Source of the DNA: Pirellulales bacterium
Lineage (GTDB): Bacteria > Planctomycetota > Planctomycetia > Pirellulales > UBA1268
NCBI GenBank assembly: GCA_016776925.1
Contig: JADHSL010000013.1
Span: forward strand, 1-50,495
Direction of reading: 5' to 3'
Length of the DNA: 50,495 nucleotides
This document shows, one piece after another, positions 36,411-44,496 of this stretch (position 1 is the stretch's first letter; every line of letters begins with the position of its first letter). Position numbers and translations under genes: made by a program. The notes below the pieces were generated by a model. That model saw nothing but the letters and a program-made list of their open reading frames with translations, did not search any database and was not told the DNA's origin.

Positions 36411-37370
36411 TCAGTCTTCTAGGAAGGCACCCATGCGGCGAAATTTGTCGTAACGATTCTCGACGAGTTTCTCGATCGGCAGGCTTACTAAATCCTTCAG
36501 GGTTCGCTCAAGGAATGTCTTGAGTCGTGCTGCCATTAAGCGTGGGTCGCGATGAGCACCACCTCGAGGTTCATCGATGACCTTGTCGATCACACCAAAT
36601 TCTTTGAGGTCCCACGCTCGCATTCTCAGTGCCCGAGCAGCATCAGCCTTGAATTCAGCGCTTTTCCAGAGAATGCCAGCACAGCCCTCGGGGCTGATTA
36701 CGCTGTAGTACGCATGTTCGAGAACTGCGACGCGATCTCCGACTCCGATCCCCAACGCTCCGCCAGACCCCCCTTCACCAATTACAACACAAATAATTGG
36801 TACCTTCAGTGAAGCCATTAGGAACATACTCTCGGCGATCACTTGTGCTTGCCCGCGTTCCTCAGCACCGATACCCGGATAGGCTCCGGGCGTGTCGATG
36901 AGGCAGATCACCGGCAGGCCGTATTTAGCGGCCAATCGCATTTTCCCCATCGCTTTCCGATACCCTTCAGGATGAGCGCAGCCAAAGTGACAGGCCTGTT
37001 TCTCAGCGAGTGTTTTCCCTTTCTGGTGACCAACGACCAGGACTTTGTGACGATCAATTTTTGCAAATCCTGTGAGCATGGCTGGGTCATCGCCAAAAGC
37101 CTTGTCGCCATGCAGTTCGACGAATTCATCAAAAACAAGACTCAAGTAGTCACTCGTTTTTGGTCGGTTTGGATGTCGTGCAACTTCAACGGTCTGCCAT
37201 GGGTCAAGATTGCCAAAGATTTGCTTCTGCAGATCAGCACATTCTCGACGAAGTTGTTGAACCTCTTCTTGAGCCTGTTGGCCAAGTGGTGCTGTTTCGA
37301 GGTCAGCAATTTTGTCCTCGAGTTCATAGATAGGTTTTTCTAAAGGCAAACGATGGAGTCCGCGGGCCAT
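36411..37370 (-). CDS. accA: Acetyl-CoA carboxylase carboxyltransferase alpha subunit
   Basis: Transfers the carboxyl group from biotin to acetyl-CoA in fatty acid synthesis, with accD. The product from ATG 37370 is 319 residues, the same length as E. coli AccA. Recognisable blocks are PIYELEDKI at the N-terminus, FDEFVELHGDKAFGDDPA, GHQKG, CLIDTPGAYPGIGAEERGQ and IGEGGSGGALGIGVGDRV, with SPEGCAGILW. The frame is open eleven codons upstream without SD. Last gene of the minus-strand run that starts at 41647. Confidence 0.96.
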   Translation of the reverse strand: MARGLHRLPLEKPIYELEDKIADLETAPLGQQAQEEVQQLRRECADLQKQIFGNLDPWQTVEVARHPNRPKTSDYLSLVFDEFVELHGDKAFGDDPAMLTGFAKIDRHKVLVVGHQKGKTLAEKQACHFGCAHPEGYRKAMGKMRLAAKYGLPVICLIDTPGAYPGIGAEERGQAQVIAESMFLMASLKVPIICVVIGEGGSGGALGIGVGDRVAVLEHAYYSVISPEGCAGILWKSAEFKADAARALRMRAWDLKEFGVIDKVIDEPRGGAHRDPRLMAARLKTFLERTLKDLVSLPIEKLVENRYDKFRRMGAFLED

Positions 37371-37431
37371 GTTGGTATCCCTGGAGTGACAAAAATAACT
37401 CACGTATTCTCGCCGGTGGACCGAACTGCCG

Positions 37432-38301
37432 TCAATCGGCTTTCTTAGATGCCGCAGACCGAGCCTTTGGAGTCAGGAACGGTGTATTACGAAGGTGTGC
37501 AGCAACTTCCGCCATAGAAGAAGGCCTTTCCTTGGGTCGTTTGGCGAGAAGCTCACGAATAAATCGGTCGAGTTGTGGTGTGACACCCGCGTTTGTTGCT
37601 GATGCAAATGGTGGTGTTGCATACAGTTGCTTGCTTAGAAGCTCCTGCTGAGTCGATCCGGTGAACGGGGGATGCCCGGTAACTAACTCGTACAGGAGGC
37701 AACCAAATGAGTAGATGTCTCCAGCGTGCCCAACACGACTTCCCCGAATCTGTTCGGGTGACATGTAGCTTGGTGAACCCTGGACGGTCCTCTTGAGCGA
37801 TATTAATTGAGCGAGAATTCCTGGTGGTCGTGAGGCGAGAGCAAGGTCAATGAGCCGGATGTTCCCTGAGTCATCAACAAGAATATTTTCAGGCTTGAGG
37901 TCGCGATGGACCCAACGGTTTGCGTGAAGATGACTAATTGCATCAGCCGATTTTTGTGCAATTGACGGTGCTTGGTCCGCAATTGATTCTGCCCCAGAAG
38001 TAAGACGCATTTTTAAATTTGGATGACGGAATAATTCCATGACAAGGTGTGGTAGTCGGCCAGCTGTCGAATAGCGGTCTATGTGAATAATTTCTGAATG
38101 CTCTAGCGATCGGCTCACGGTAAGTTCGTGCTTGAGAAGTTGACGAATGCCTTTGTCGGATCCGAACTCTGGAGATACAAGTTTTACCGCAACGCGTTTC
38201 GATTTGCTCTCATCTGAGGCCTCCCAGATTTGACATTTACGACCTACGCCAAGTTGACGAACAAGTCTAAGGGAACCAAGTTGTTCAGGAGGACGAGCCA
38301 T
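37432..38301 (-). CDS. Minimal eukaryote-like Ser/Thr protein kinase
   Basis: A 289-residue Hanks-type kinase with nothing beyond the kinase domain: no membrane helix and no sensor domain. The glycine loop is L-G-V-G-R-K-C-Q-I, the ATP lysine is Lys40 (VAVK), the helix-C glutamate is Glu59, the catalytic loop is H132-R-D-L-K-P-E-N. The metal motif reads D152-L-A instead of D-F-G, and the activation segment contains GSPSYMSPEQ. It should be active and soluble. The start lies inside the end of truA (17-base overlap), so it is translated with that gene. Confidence 0.88.
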   Translation of the reverse strand: MARPPEQLGSLRLVRQLGVGRKCQIWEASDESKSKRVAVKLVSPEFGSDKGIRQLLKHELTVSRSLEHSEIIHIDRYSTAGRLPHLVMELFRHPNLKMRLTSGAESIADQAPSIAQKSADAISHLHANRWVHRDLKPENILVDDSGNIRLIDLALASRPPGILAQLISLKRTVQGSPSYMSPEQIRGSRVGHAGDIYSFGCLLYELVTGHPPFTGSTQQELLSKQLYATPPFASATNAGVTPQLDRFIRELLAKRPKERPSSMAEVAAHLRNTPFLTPKARSAASKKAD

Positions 38302-39085
38302 TACGAGCTGCAACTACTGTTTGTGGTTTAAGATTGATTTGTAAAAGCAAAAGGCCTTGCGCTGGTGCCGTTGGGCCTGCAGATGTTCGTTGCCGGTCGG
38401 CAAGCACGTCGCCGACCCAGGTCTCCGGGCGTTTACCAGTACCAACCATAAGCAGTGTGCCAGCAATGATTCTCACCATATTATAGAGGAAACCGTTTCC
38501 TTCGATCTCAATCCAGATTTCAGAATCGGAGGAGCATTCTCCTCCAGTATGTCTTTGGATGGTCAGGTCATTGATTTTGCGTACTTTTGAAGCACGAGGG
38601 GAAGATGGGTTTTCGAAACTGCTGAAGTCATGCTCACCAATTAGGAGAGTCGAAGCTTTCTGCATGGCTGAAACGTCTAGACGAGAATTCCATTGCCAGA
38701 CAAATGGCCGAGCAAGTACGGGCCGGACCTCTCCGTCATGAATGCGATAGCGATATCGTTTCGTTACCGCTTCAGTAGTTGGGTTAAACGAAGGGTGTAC
38801 GTCACTTGACCGAAGCACTACGACGTCCTTTGGGAGATGAGCATTGAGTGCTCGTCGCCACACGTCCGGCGTGTAGGTGCTTGATGTTGTGAAACTCGCG
38901 ACCTGATCTGCGGCATGAACACCGGCGTCGGTACGGCTGCTTCCTTTTGGTATAACGGTTTCACCACAGATATTCTGAATGGCATCGCGAAGGACCCCCT
39001 GGACCGTTCTTTGGTCGGGTTGGATTTGCCATCCACTGAATCGTTCACCATTGTAAGCAAGCCGGAGTTGTAGTGTTCGGCTCAT
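38285..39085 (-). CDS. truA: tRNA pseudouridine(38-40) synthase
   Basis: Makes pseudouridine at positions 38-40 of the tRNA anticodon stem. The 266-residue protein has the family N-terminus (LRLAYNGERFSGWQIQP), the catalytic Asp in SSRTDAGVHA, KRYRYRI and the late motif GNGFLYNMVRIIAGTLLMVG. The start codon overlaps the asd stop (ATGA); the end overlaps the kinase gene. Confidence 0.95.
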   Translation of the reverse strand: MSRTLQLRLAYNGERFSGWQIQPDQRTVQGVLRDAIQNICGETVIPKGSSRTDAGVHAADQVASFTTSSTYTPDVWRRALNAHLPKDVVVLRSSDVHPSFNPTTEAVTKRYRYRIHDGEVRPVLARPFVWQWNSRLDVSAMQKASTLLIGEHDFSSFENPSSPRASKVRKINDLTIQRHTGGECSSDSEIWIEIEGNGFLYNMVRIIAGTLLMVGTGKRPETWVGDVLADRQRTSAGPTAPAQGLLLLQINLKPQTVVAARNGSSS

Positions 39086-40092
39086 TCCGTCATTTCTCGT
39101 GCAAGGTGTTCAGCTATTTGAACTGCATTTGTTGCAGCTCCTTTTCGCAGGTTGTCCGAAACACACCACATTGCAAGTGAATTTTTGCCTGATGGATCGC
39201 GTCGAATACGACCGACAAAGACATCGTCGCGGCCTCCCGCATTACGTGGCATGGGGTAGGTAGATTCAGAAAGGTTATCGTTGACAGTAACGCCAGGAAA
39301 TCGAGACAAAAGGTCGGCTGCTTCCTCTGGTGAGAGAGGCTTCTCTGTCTCTATTATCAGACTTTCGCTATGGGCGTCGGCTACTGGGACGCGGACGCAT
39401 GTAGCGCATACTCCAATTGAATGGTCATTGAATATTTTTTGAGTTTCCTGAACCATCTTTAATTCTTCACTCGTACTCCCCCCCTCTTTTGCTGAGCCAA
39501 TCTGAGGGATAAGATTGGCTGCGATCGGGTGAGCAAAAACATTTGATTCTTCTGGTGTTTTGTTGAGCCATGCCTGCATTCCGTGTCTTAGTTCTTGTAT
39601 TGCGGCTATTCCTGCGCCGCTGACCGATTGGTAGGTGCTAACAAGTACACGTCGAACGTTCGCTGCGTCATGGAGTGGCTTCATGACCATCACCATCTGT
39701 GTTGTAGAACAATTCGGACTAGCAATAATTCCATTATGCAGACTGATTGCCTCCGGGTTAATTTCAGGGATAACCAGAGGGACGTCCGGTTGCATGCGAA
39801 AGTGAGCGCTTTCATCAACAACAACAGTGCCCTGTTCTACTGCCCAGGGAACGAATTCAGCGGCTACTTCATCCGGTGTGCTGCCGATTGCTATCTCTAC
39901 GCCCCGAAAGGCTTCAGGAGTAAGTGCTTCCACAGCAAGCTTTTTCCCCCCGCAGTCAATTGTTTTGCCTGCTGATCGTGGTGAAGCGAGAAGCTTTATG
40001 GTTTTAGCCGGAAAGTTTCGGCTCGCAATCTGCTCGAGAATTATTTTCCCAACAGCACCAGTAGCGCCGACAACGGCAAGTGTATTGATCAT
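39082..40092 (-). CDS. asd: Aspartate-semialdehyde dehydrogenase
   Basis: Reduces aspartyl phosphate to the semialdehyde, the branch point to lysine/diaminopimelate, threonine and methionine. It has 336 residues. The NADP motif GATGAVG is at 9-15, catalytic Cys128 in SPNCSTTQ, and PVADAHSES and AMWCVSDNLRKGAATNAVQIAE are family blocks. The start overlaps the HTTM gene stop by ATGA and its stop overlaps truA the same way. Confidence 0.96.
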   Translation of the reverse strand: MINTLAVVGATGAVGKIILEQIASRNFPAKTIKLLASPRSAGKTIDCGGKKLAVEALTPEAFRGVEIAIGSTPDEVAAEFVPWAVEQGTVVVDESAHFRMQPDVPLVIPEINPEAISLHNGIIASPNCSTTQMVMVMKPLHDAANVRRVLVSTYQSVSGAGIAAIQELRHGMQAWLNKTPEESNVFAHPIAANLIPQIGSAKEGGSTSEELKMVQETQKIFNDHSIGVCATCVRVPVADAHSESLIIETEKPLSPEEAADLLSRFPGVTVNDNLSESTYPMPRNAGGRDDVFVGRIRRDPSGKNSLAMWCVSDNLRKGAATNAVQIAEHLAREMTE

Positions 40093-41042
40093 GTGTTCCG
40101 TCCTGTAGCAAGTTTTGAATCTGGGGGTGTCTGTGACATGTTGAGGTGTGGCGGAAGAAACGCCATGTTAGCAATTAGCATGGCGAGCCCGAACTCCATC
40201 ATGCCCATAGTAAGCCCGATTCCCAAGTGGACGAAGACCGCCATCGCCAAAACGAGTGGTCGTGTTAGTCGAGGCCATATCAGTGCAGCATATGAGACTT
40301 CCCAAAAAAGTGTTCCGAGCGTAAGTGCATTGATAAGCAGCGGATGCCAGGCAAGAAATGTGAGATCGATTGTGCGGTATTGAATATTTGCAACTGCACC
40401 CCAGAGTGCGGTGCCTTCCCACCAACTCGCCCCGAGTAATTTTCCACACCCAGAGAAGAAATAGAGCGTGCAAAGATGGACTTGAATGAGCCTCAAGGCA
40501 ATAGTTGTTTCAGTGTTTGGGACAGACTGCTTTTTTCGAAAAATACTGTCCACTGACAGGCGGGCGCCCGCGGTGCCTATGATCAGGGGCACGAGCATAA
40601 TTCCAAGAACATCATCAAATCCAAAGGTGTTCAGGGGCGCGCGATTCACAGCACTCACATATCCGGCTAAGGCGATGCATGCAGCAGGCCGGGTAACAAA
40701 TCCAACACTCAACGACATTGCAGCGAAAAGGCTTACGAATGTGAGTGACTTCGTTGCCAGGAGTGTTTGTGCTGGGAAATACCAACTCCAGTGCCAGGGC
40801 TGATCATTGAGTCGCCAGACATTTCCAGTCGATTGCCAGCCGCTGAGCCCGAAGAAGCCTTCTTGATCAAGTAGCCAAACAAAATTTGACCATGCGAGGA
40901 GTGCACCAACGAGAATCCGTAGCACACCCAGAAGGAGAGGGTTTGATGGCGTAAACCAAAATGTCGTCCATGCTCTCCACCAGGCGGCGAACCAGTTCAG
41001 GCTTTCTTGGCGAGAAAGTCCACTATCTGAAGTGTTTTTCAT
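40089..41042 (-). CDS. HTTM-domain membrane protein
   Basis: A 317-residue integral membrane protein with about seven to eight helices. The layout (NPLLLGVLRILVGALLAW, WLLDQEGFFG, FGFDDVLGIMLVPLIIG, RLIQVHLCTLYFFSGCGKLLG, FWEVSYAALIWPR) matches the HTTM domain, which is related to the membrane part of vitamin K-dependent gamma-carboxylase. No carboxylase lumenal domain is present. ATG 41042 overlaps the preceding gene's TGA (ATGA). The partner upstream is probably part of the same complex. Confidence 0.82.
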   Translation of the reverse strand: MKNTSDSGLSRQESLNWFAAWWRAWTTFWFTPSNPLLLGVLRILVGALLAWSNFVWLLDQEGFFGLSGWQSTGNVWRLNDQPWHWSWYFPAQTLLATKSLTFVSLFAAMSLSVGFVTRPAACIALAGYVSAVNRAPLNTFGFDDVLGIMLVPLIIGTAGARLSVDSIFRKKQSVPNTETTIALRLIQVHLCTLYFFSGCGKLLGASWWEGTALWGAVANIQYRTIDLTFLAWHPLLINALTLGTLFWEVSYAALIWPRLTRPLVLAMAVFVHLGIGLTMGMMEFGLAMLIANMAFLPPHLNMSQTPPDSKLATGRNT

Positions 41043-41647
41043 AGAGATGTTCTCTCCCGCCACGCGTAGCTGCCCAGTGGAGTTGTCAGATCATCCCCTG
41101 CCCTGCCCTCCTTGAGTTCAAAAGTATCTGGCAAATAATGTTCAACAAGTTCAAGAGTGACTTCCTGCCCACTATGTTTTGTGAGCAAGTGATTTGCGAT
41201 ATCTTCAGCAAAAGGTTGCCAGTCACGAGTTGCTTCACGGCGAATGCCTGCCGGTGCACGTGGTGGCGGGACCAGTGCTGCAATTTTTTCTGGAATCATG
41301 AATCGGCGGTGGTAGAGGAGTCGCGGCCAATCTGTTTCTGCGTCTGGTATGACCCCTTTGAGGGTGTTTCCACGGGCAGTCAGCATGGTCCATCGAATGG
41401 AATGGCCCGGTCCAGGGTTCGGCGCAAAGAAACGATATCCATGGCTTAAGCTGATCGCGCCTACAAGCGGCCGAAACGGCTGGAGGATAACGTTTGCGAG
41501 TTCGCTTGCCGGAGGTGGGCCTGCAAGTGGGGGCAGCGCTATGGCTAGAAGGTATACCAGGATTGCAACAGACGCAAAAAGCCGAACAGCAAGCGGCCAC
41601 TGTTGCCGCGTTGTTTGTTCCTTCAATAGTTGCTGCTCTTTGGTCAT
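41039..41647 (-). CDS. Single-helix HTTM-partner protein
   Basis: A 202-residue protein with one N-terminal helix (LAVRLFASVAILVYLLAIALPPLAGP) and a soluble part beginning GYRFFAPNPGPGHSIRWTMLTARG. The F-F-A-P-N-P segment is a pattern I associate with small proteins encoded beside HTTM genes. Function unknown. It leads a six-gene run on the minus strand and is coupled by ATGA to the HTTM gene. Confidence 0.7.
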   Translation of the reverse strand: MTKEQQLLKEQTTRQQWPLAVRLFASVAILVYLLAIALPPLAGPPPASELANVILQPFRPLVGAISLSHGYRFFAPNPGPGHSIRWTMLTARGNTLKGVIPDAETDWPRLLYHRRFMIPEKIAALVPPPRAPAGIRREATRDWQPFAEDIANHLLTKHSGQEVTLELVEHYLPDTFELKEGRAGDDLTTPLGSYAWRERTSL

Positions 41648-41761
41648 GATTGCTTCGGGGTTTTTTCAGGAGAACGCAATAAAAGAATCTATCGGCTTCC
41701 CGAGAAGCCTGGCAGTAAAGATTCCATGTATGGTCGATAAACAGGATGCTTTGACAAGCCC

Positions 41762-41799
41762 AAAAAAATCCCCCTCGGCTCAATTAAGCCGAGGGGGAT
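41762..41799 (-). terminator. Rho-independent terminator of the TIGR03000 gene
   Basis: A 13-bp GC-rich stem (ATCCCCCTCGGCT against AGCCGAGGGGGAT) with a 6-base loop. On the minus strand it is followed by seven T. It lies 41 bases past the stop of the gene at 41840-42976, and also insulates the run starting at 41647. This is the clearest terminator in the window. Confidence 0.9.
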
Positions 41800-41839
41800 G
41801 ATGAGACCATTTTTTGAGTGTACGTCTTGCTTCGGTTCG

Positions 41840-42976
41840 TTACTGAATTGATGCAGTCTTTTCAATGAGGCTCGCATCAGCGAGAGCATCGGCTGTCTCG
41901 AAAGACAGTTCGACATCATCGCCTGCAGCAAGATCAATAACCTTCGAGATAGTGCGATCTTTACCGGCATCCTTGGTCACAACCCGAATTTCATAGTTCT
42001 CCCACGCGGATCCGGTTGGCAGGGCAGACGTTTCAAAAGTTCGAGTCGTTCCTTTTGAATCAGTCATATTGCCTGCAAGCCATACAATTGATTCTTCGGG
42101 AACATGAACAGTAAGGCTTGTTGTCAGCTGCAAGGATTCTTCGAAAGAAATCTTGCTTAGTTCACCAGCCATTACGCTTATTATTTGAGTCTCTTCAACA
42201 GGTTTTTCCCCGTCATTGACCACCATCGTGACGGTGTAGTCATATGTCGCACCTTCTTGCAGACCGCGTGAAACAAACCGGCGGAGGCTCCCTGTTGATG
42301 TCGTCTCAGATCCATTCACAAGTACCTTTGCTTTGCTTGGAACGGAAACAAGGAGAAGAATGCCATCCTTAGGAACAAATTCTGTTGAGTCGCTTGGTGC
42401 TGGTGTCTGAACTTCTTCACCAGAATCTCCTGCGACATCACCAACAGGCTCATCTGTGATGACCCGATACGCATCGACAGGCATACTGGATGTCATTGGG
42501 GACATTGATGAGTAGCCGACACTCGCTGCCGGAGCAGCGTAGCCATAGCTGTATCCGTAGTATCCGTACGAACCACTTGAGCTTCCGCCACTCGAACTAG
42601 ATCCACCAGAACTGCCGTAAAAGGCGGAGTGGCTTCCACCTGAGCTGCCGTAGCTTGAACGTGAAGTTTGCCGGGAGGCACGTCGAGCAGCCTTGCGCTC
42701 CCAGTGAGTCATTCTGTGGCCACCTGATGAACTGCTGCCGCCAGAAGATGATGAGCCGCCATAGGAAGAAGATGAGCCGCCGGAAGATGAGCCTCCATAG
42801 GATGATGATGAACCACCTGATGAACTGCTTCCGCCGCTACTGCTTGAACCACCGGAGGAACCATAAGCATCGGTGTAACGGTGGTTCCAGCCAGCCTGAA
42901 CATCACAGCAGGCAGACGCCACTATTGAAAGAACGGTGAAAAATCCGATCGAACGGATGAATCGATGAGCCAACAT
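41840..42976 (-). CDS. Exported protein with two TIGR03000-type domains and Ser/Gly-rich repeats
   Basis: A 378-residue protein from ATG 42976. A signal peptide (GFFTVLSIVASACCDVQA-GW) is followed by about 150 residues dominated by GGSSSS, YGG and related units, broken by a basic patch (HWERKAARRASRQTSR). The C-terminal half holds two copies of the Planctomycetes-restricted TIGR03000 pattern: LLLVSVPSKAKVLVNG, then RRFVSRGLQEGATYDYTV, and again LTVHVPEESIVWLAGN with RTFETSALPTGSAWENYEI. The family has no known function but is exported. It is transcribed alone, with its own terminator. Confidence 0.85.
   Translation of the reverse strand: MLAHRFIRSIGFFTVLSIVASACCDVQAGWNHRYTDAYGSSGGSSSSGGSSSSGGSSSSYGGSSSGGSSSSYGGSSSSGGSSSSGGHRMTHWERKAARRASRQTSRSSYGSSGGSHSAFYGSSGGSSSSGGSSSGSYGYYGYSYGYAAPAASVGYSSMSPMTSSMPVDAYRVITDEPVGDVAGDSGEEVQTPAPSDSTEFVPKDGILLLVSVPSKAKVLVNGSETTSTGSLRRFVSRGLQEGATYDYTVTMVVNDGEKPVEETQIISVMAGELSKISFEESLQLTTSLTVHVPEESIVWLAGNMTDSKGTTRTFETSALPTGSAWENYEIRVVTKDAGKDRTISKVIDLAAGDDVELSFETADALADASLIEKTASIQ
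42720..42868 (-). repeat. Ser/Gly codon repeat tract
   Basis: About 150 bases encode GGSSSS-type units with occasional YGG. The DNA shows imperfect repeats of CATCTTC/GCCTCC-type triplets with synonymous variation. A second, shorter tract lies near 42560-42650. Such tracts change length easily. Confidence 0.7.
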
Positions 42977-43070
42977 GCAGGGCAATCTCCACGGCGAGTT
43001 GAAAGGAATAATGACTGCCTCGGTGGATCGCGATGCGAACAAGCCAGAAGCAGAATGAACGAACCCCCTT

Positions 43071-43098
43071 AGAATAGTTTGACGGCTGGGTAAAGCAA
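43071..43098 (-). promoter_or_regulatory. Possible sigma-70-like promoter for the TIGR03000 gene
   Basis: On the minus strand TTGCTT (43098-43093) and TATTCT (43076-43071) are spaced by 16 bases, about 95 bases upstream of the ATG at 42976. Each matches the consensus in four of six places, so this is only a candidate. Confidence 0.3.
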
Positions 43099-43217
43099 GA
43101 AGGCAAGGTAAAAAATAGGGGTTGTATGGCGTAGGTAGCCTTTGGCTGACGTTCTCAGCAGCTTTTTTGTGCCTTCTTCCTGCAATGAAAGGCGATTTCT
43201 ACCTGTTTTTTGTTGTT

Positions 43218-44492
43218 TCAGGACCTTTTGACCGAAATGATTTGGATTTCGTCAAATTCAATCTGACCAGTAGCGCCCATGAGTCCCACCTGCAGAATTG
43301 CTTCTCTTGACCATGTCGGCACCAAGATGGAGCTCGTAACGAGGCCCCAGTCACTATTGAAGATCCTTAGTGGAGCAACAAGCCGAGTGGAACGTGTTCG
43401 TCGCTCGTCGAAAAATCTTATTGCTACGCCTGGTTTCTCCGCAGGTATTCGGCCGCTGCCGAGCTCCAGCACTCGTACGCGATACGAGATTTTTAGTTCT
43501 CGTACAGAACGGCCATCGATTGGAAACCCCTGAAAGATGTGCGATGGTCGCCCAGGCTCACTGTTTTTGAGAAGGAGATGTCTCTGGCCGTCTGGTGAGG
43601 TGTTGTTTTCGAGAAAGACCTCTTGTCGGCCGTAATACCAAGCTGTTGGTGTTTCACTATCTGGCAGACACTCTTCAAAGCTTGAATTCGCTAGGCGTGG
43701 TTGCGCTCCATTCGGAAGCACCGCACGCCGTTCCTCAGCTTGTCCTGTCATTGGAACAAATAAGCTTGGCACGAGATCTGTCCGTTCTAACTTCCCTGCT
43801 CTTTTCTGGAGCCGCACTAATGTTTGTTCGTATCGCTCACCGACTGGAATGATCATAATGCCGTCTTCAATAAGTTGGTCGATAAGCGGCAATGGAATTT
43901 CTTCAGGGGAGCATGTAACAATAATCTTGTCGAAAGGGCCCTTCTCTTCCCAGCCCATGAATCCATCACCAATTTTTGTTACGACATTTGTGTAACCCAG
44001 GCGACGTAGTGTGGCGCGGGCCCGCCGCCCAAGTGCCTGATGTATTTCAATCGAGTAAACGGTACCCACAAGTGGTGACAAGACCGCGGCTTGGTATCCA
44101 CTGCCAGTGCCGATCTCGAGCACTCTATCAGTAGGTTTGGGGTCGAGTTGTTCAGTCATATAGGCCACGACAAAAGGACCAGAGATTGTCTGACGCTCTC
44201 CAATAGGTAACGACATGTCGAAGTAGGCGAGTGGCCGTTGCGAGGCAGCAACAAACTCGTGGCGGGGTGTCAGTCGCATGCTTTCAAGAACGCGAGTGTC
44301 GGTGACTCCGCTCGCGGCTATATCTTCACGAACCATTCGCTCCCGAGCGTTTGCATACCGGTCAGCAGAGAAGTTTCTTCGAGGTGCCGATGGTTGGGGT
44401 TGCCTCGCTGCAGCCGGCTGGGAAAAACCACTGCTGGACATTGCGAGCAGTCCATAAAAGAGAAGAACAGTACTAAAAGAGTGCCGAAGCAT
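43218..44492 (-). CDS. pcm: Exported protein-L-isoaspartate O-methyltransferase with C-terminal extension
   Basis: PIMT methylates damaged L-isoaspartyl residues using SAM. The 424-residue product has a signal-like N-terminus (LRHSFSTVLLFYGLLAMSSSGFSQ). The PIMT domain spans about 45-250: PRHEFV, the region I substrate segment (LPIGERQTISGPFVVAYMTE in part) and the SAM motif LEIGTGSGYQ (125-134). About 170 further residues (SSFEECLPDSETPTAWYYG, HIFQGFPIDG, IEFDEIQI) resemble a carbohydrate-binding-type beta sandwich. Typical PIMTs are near 210 residues and cytoplasmic. The ATG lies four bases after the ABC ATPase stop. Confidence 0.85.
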   Translation of the reverse strand: MLRHSFSTVLLFYGLLAMSSSGFSQPAAARQPQPSAPRRNFSADRYANARERMVREDIAASGVTDTRVLESMRLTPRHEFVAASQRPLAYFDMSLPIGERQTISGPFVVAYMTEQLDPKPTDRVLEIGTGSGYQAAVLSPLVGTVYSIEIHQALGRRARATLRRLGYTNVVTKIGDGFMGWEEKGPFDKIIVTCSPEEIPLPLIDQLIEDGIMIIPVGERYEQTLVRLQKRAGKLERTDLVPSLFVPMTGQAEERRAVLPNGAQPRLANSSFEECLPDSETPTAWYYGRQEVFLENNTSPDGQRHLLLKNSEPGRPSHIFQGFPIDGRSVRELKISYRVRVLELGSGRIPAEKPGVAIRFFDERRTRSTRLVAPLRIFNSDWGLVTSSILVPTWSREAILQVGLMGATGQIEFDEIQIISVKRS

Positions 44493-44496
44493 AATT

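Noticed and set aside
41235-41783. 182-codon minus-strand frame overlapping the HTTM partner
   Set aside because: It runs through the terminator at 41762-41799 and is a second frame of a gene with clear coupling to its neighbour.
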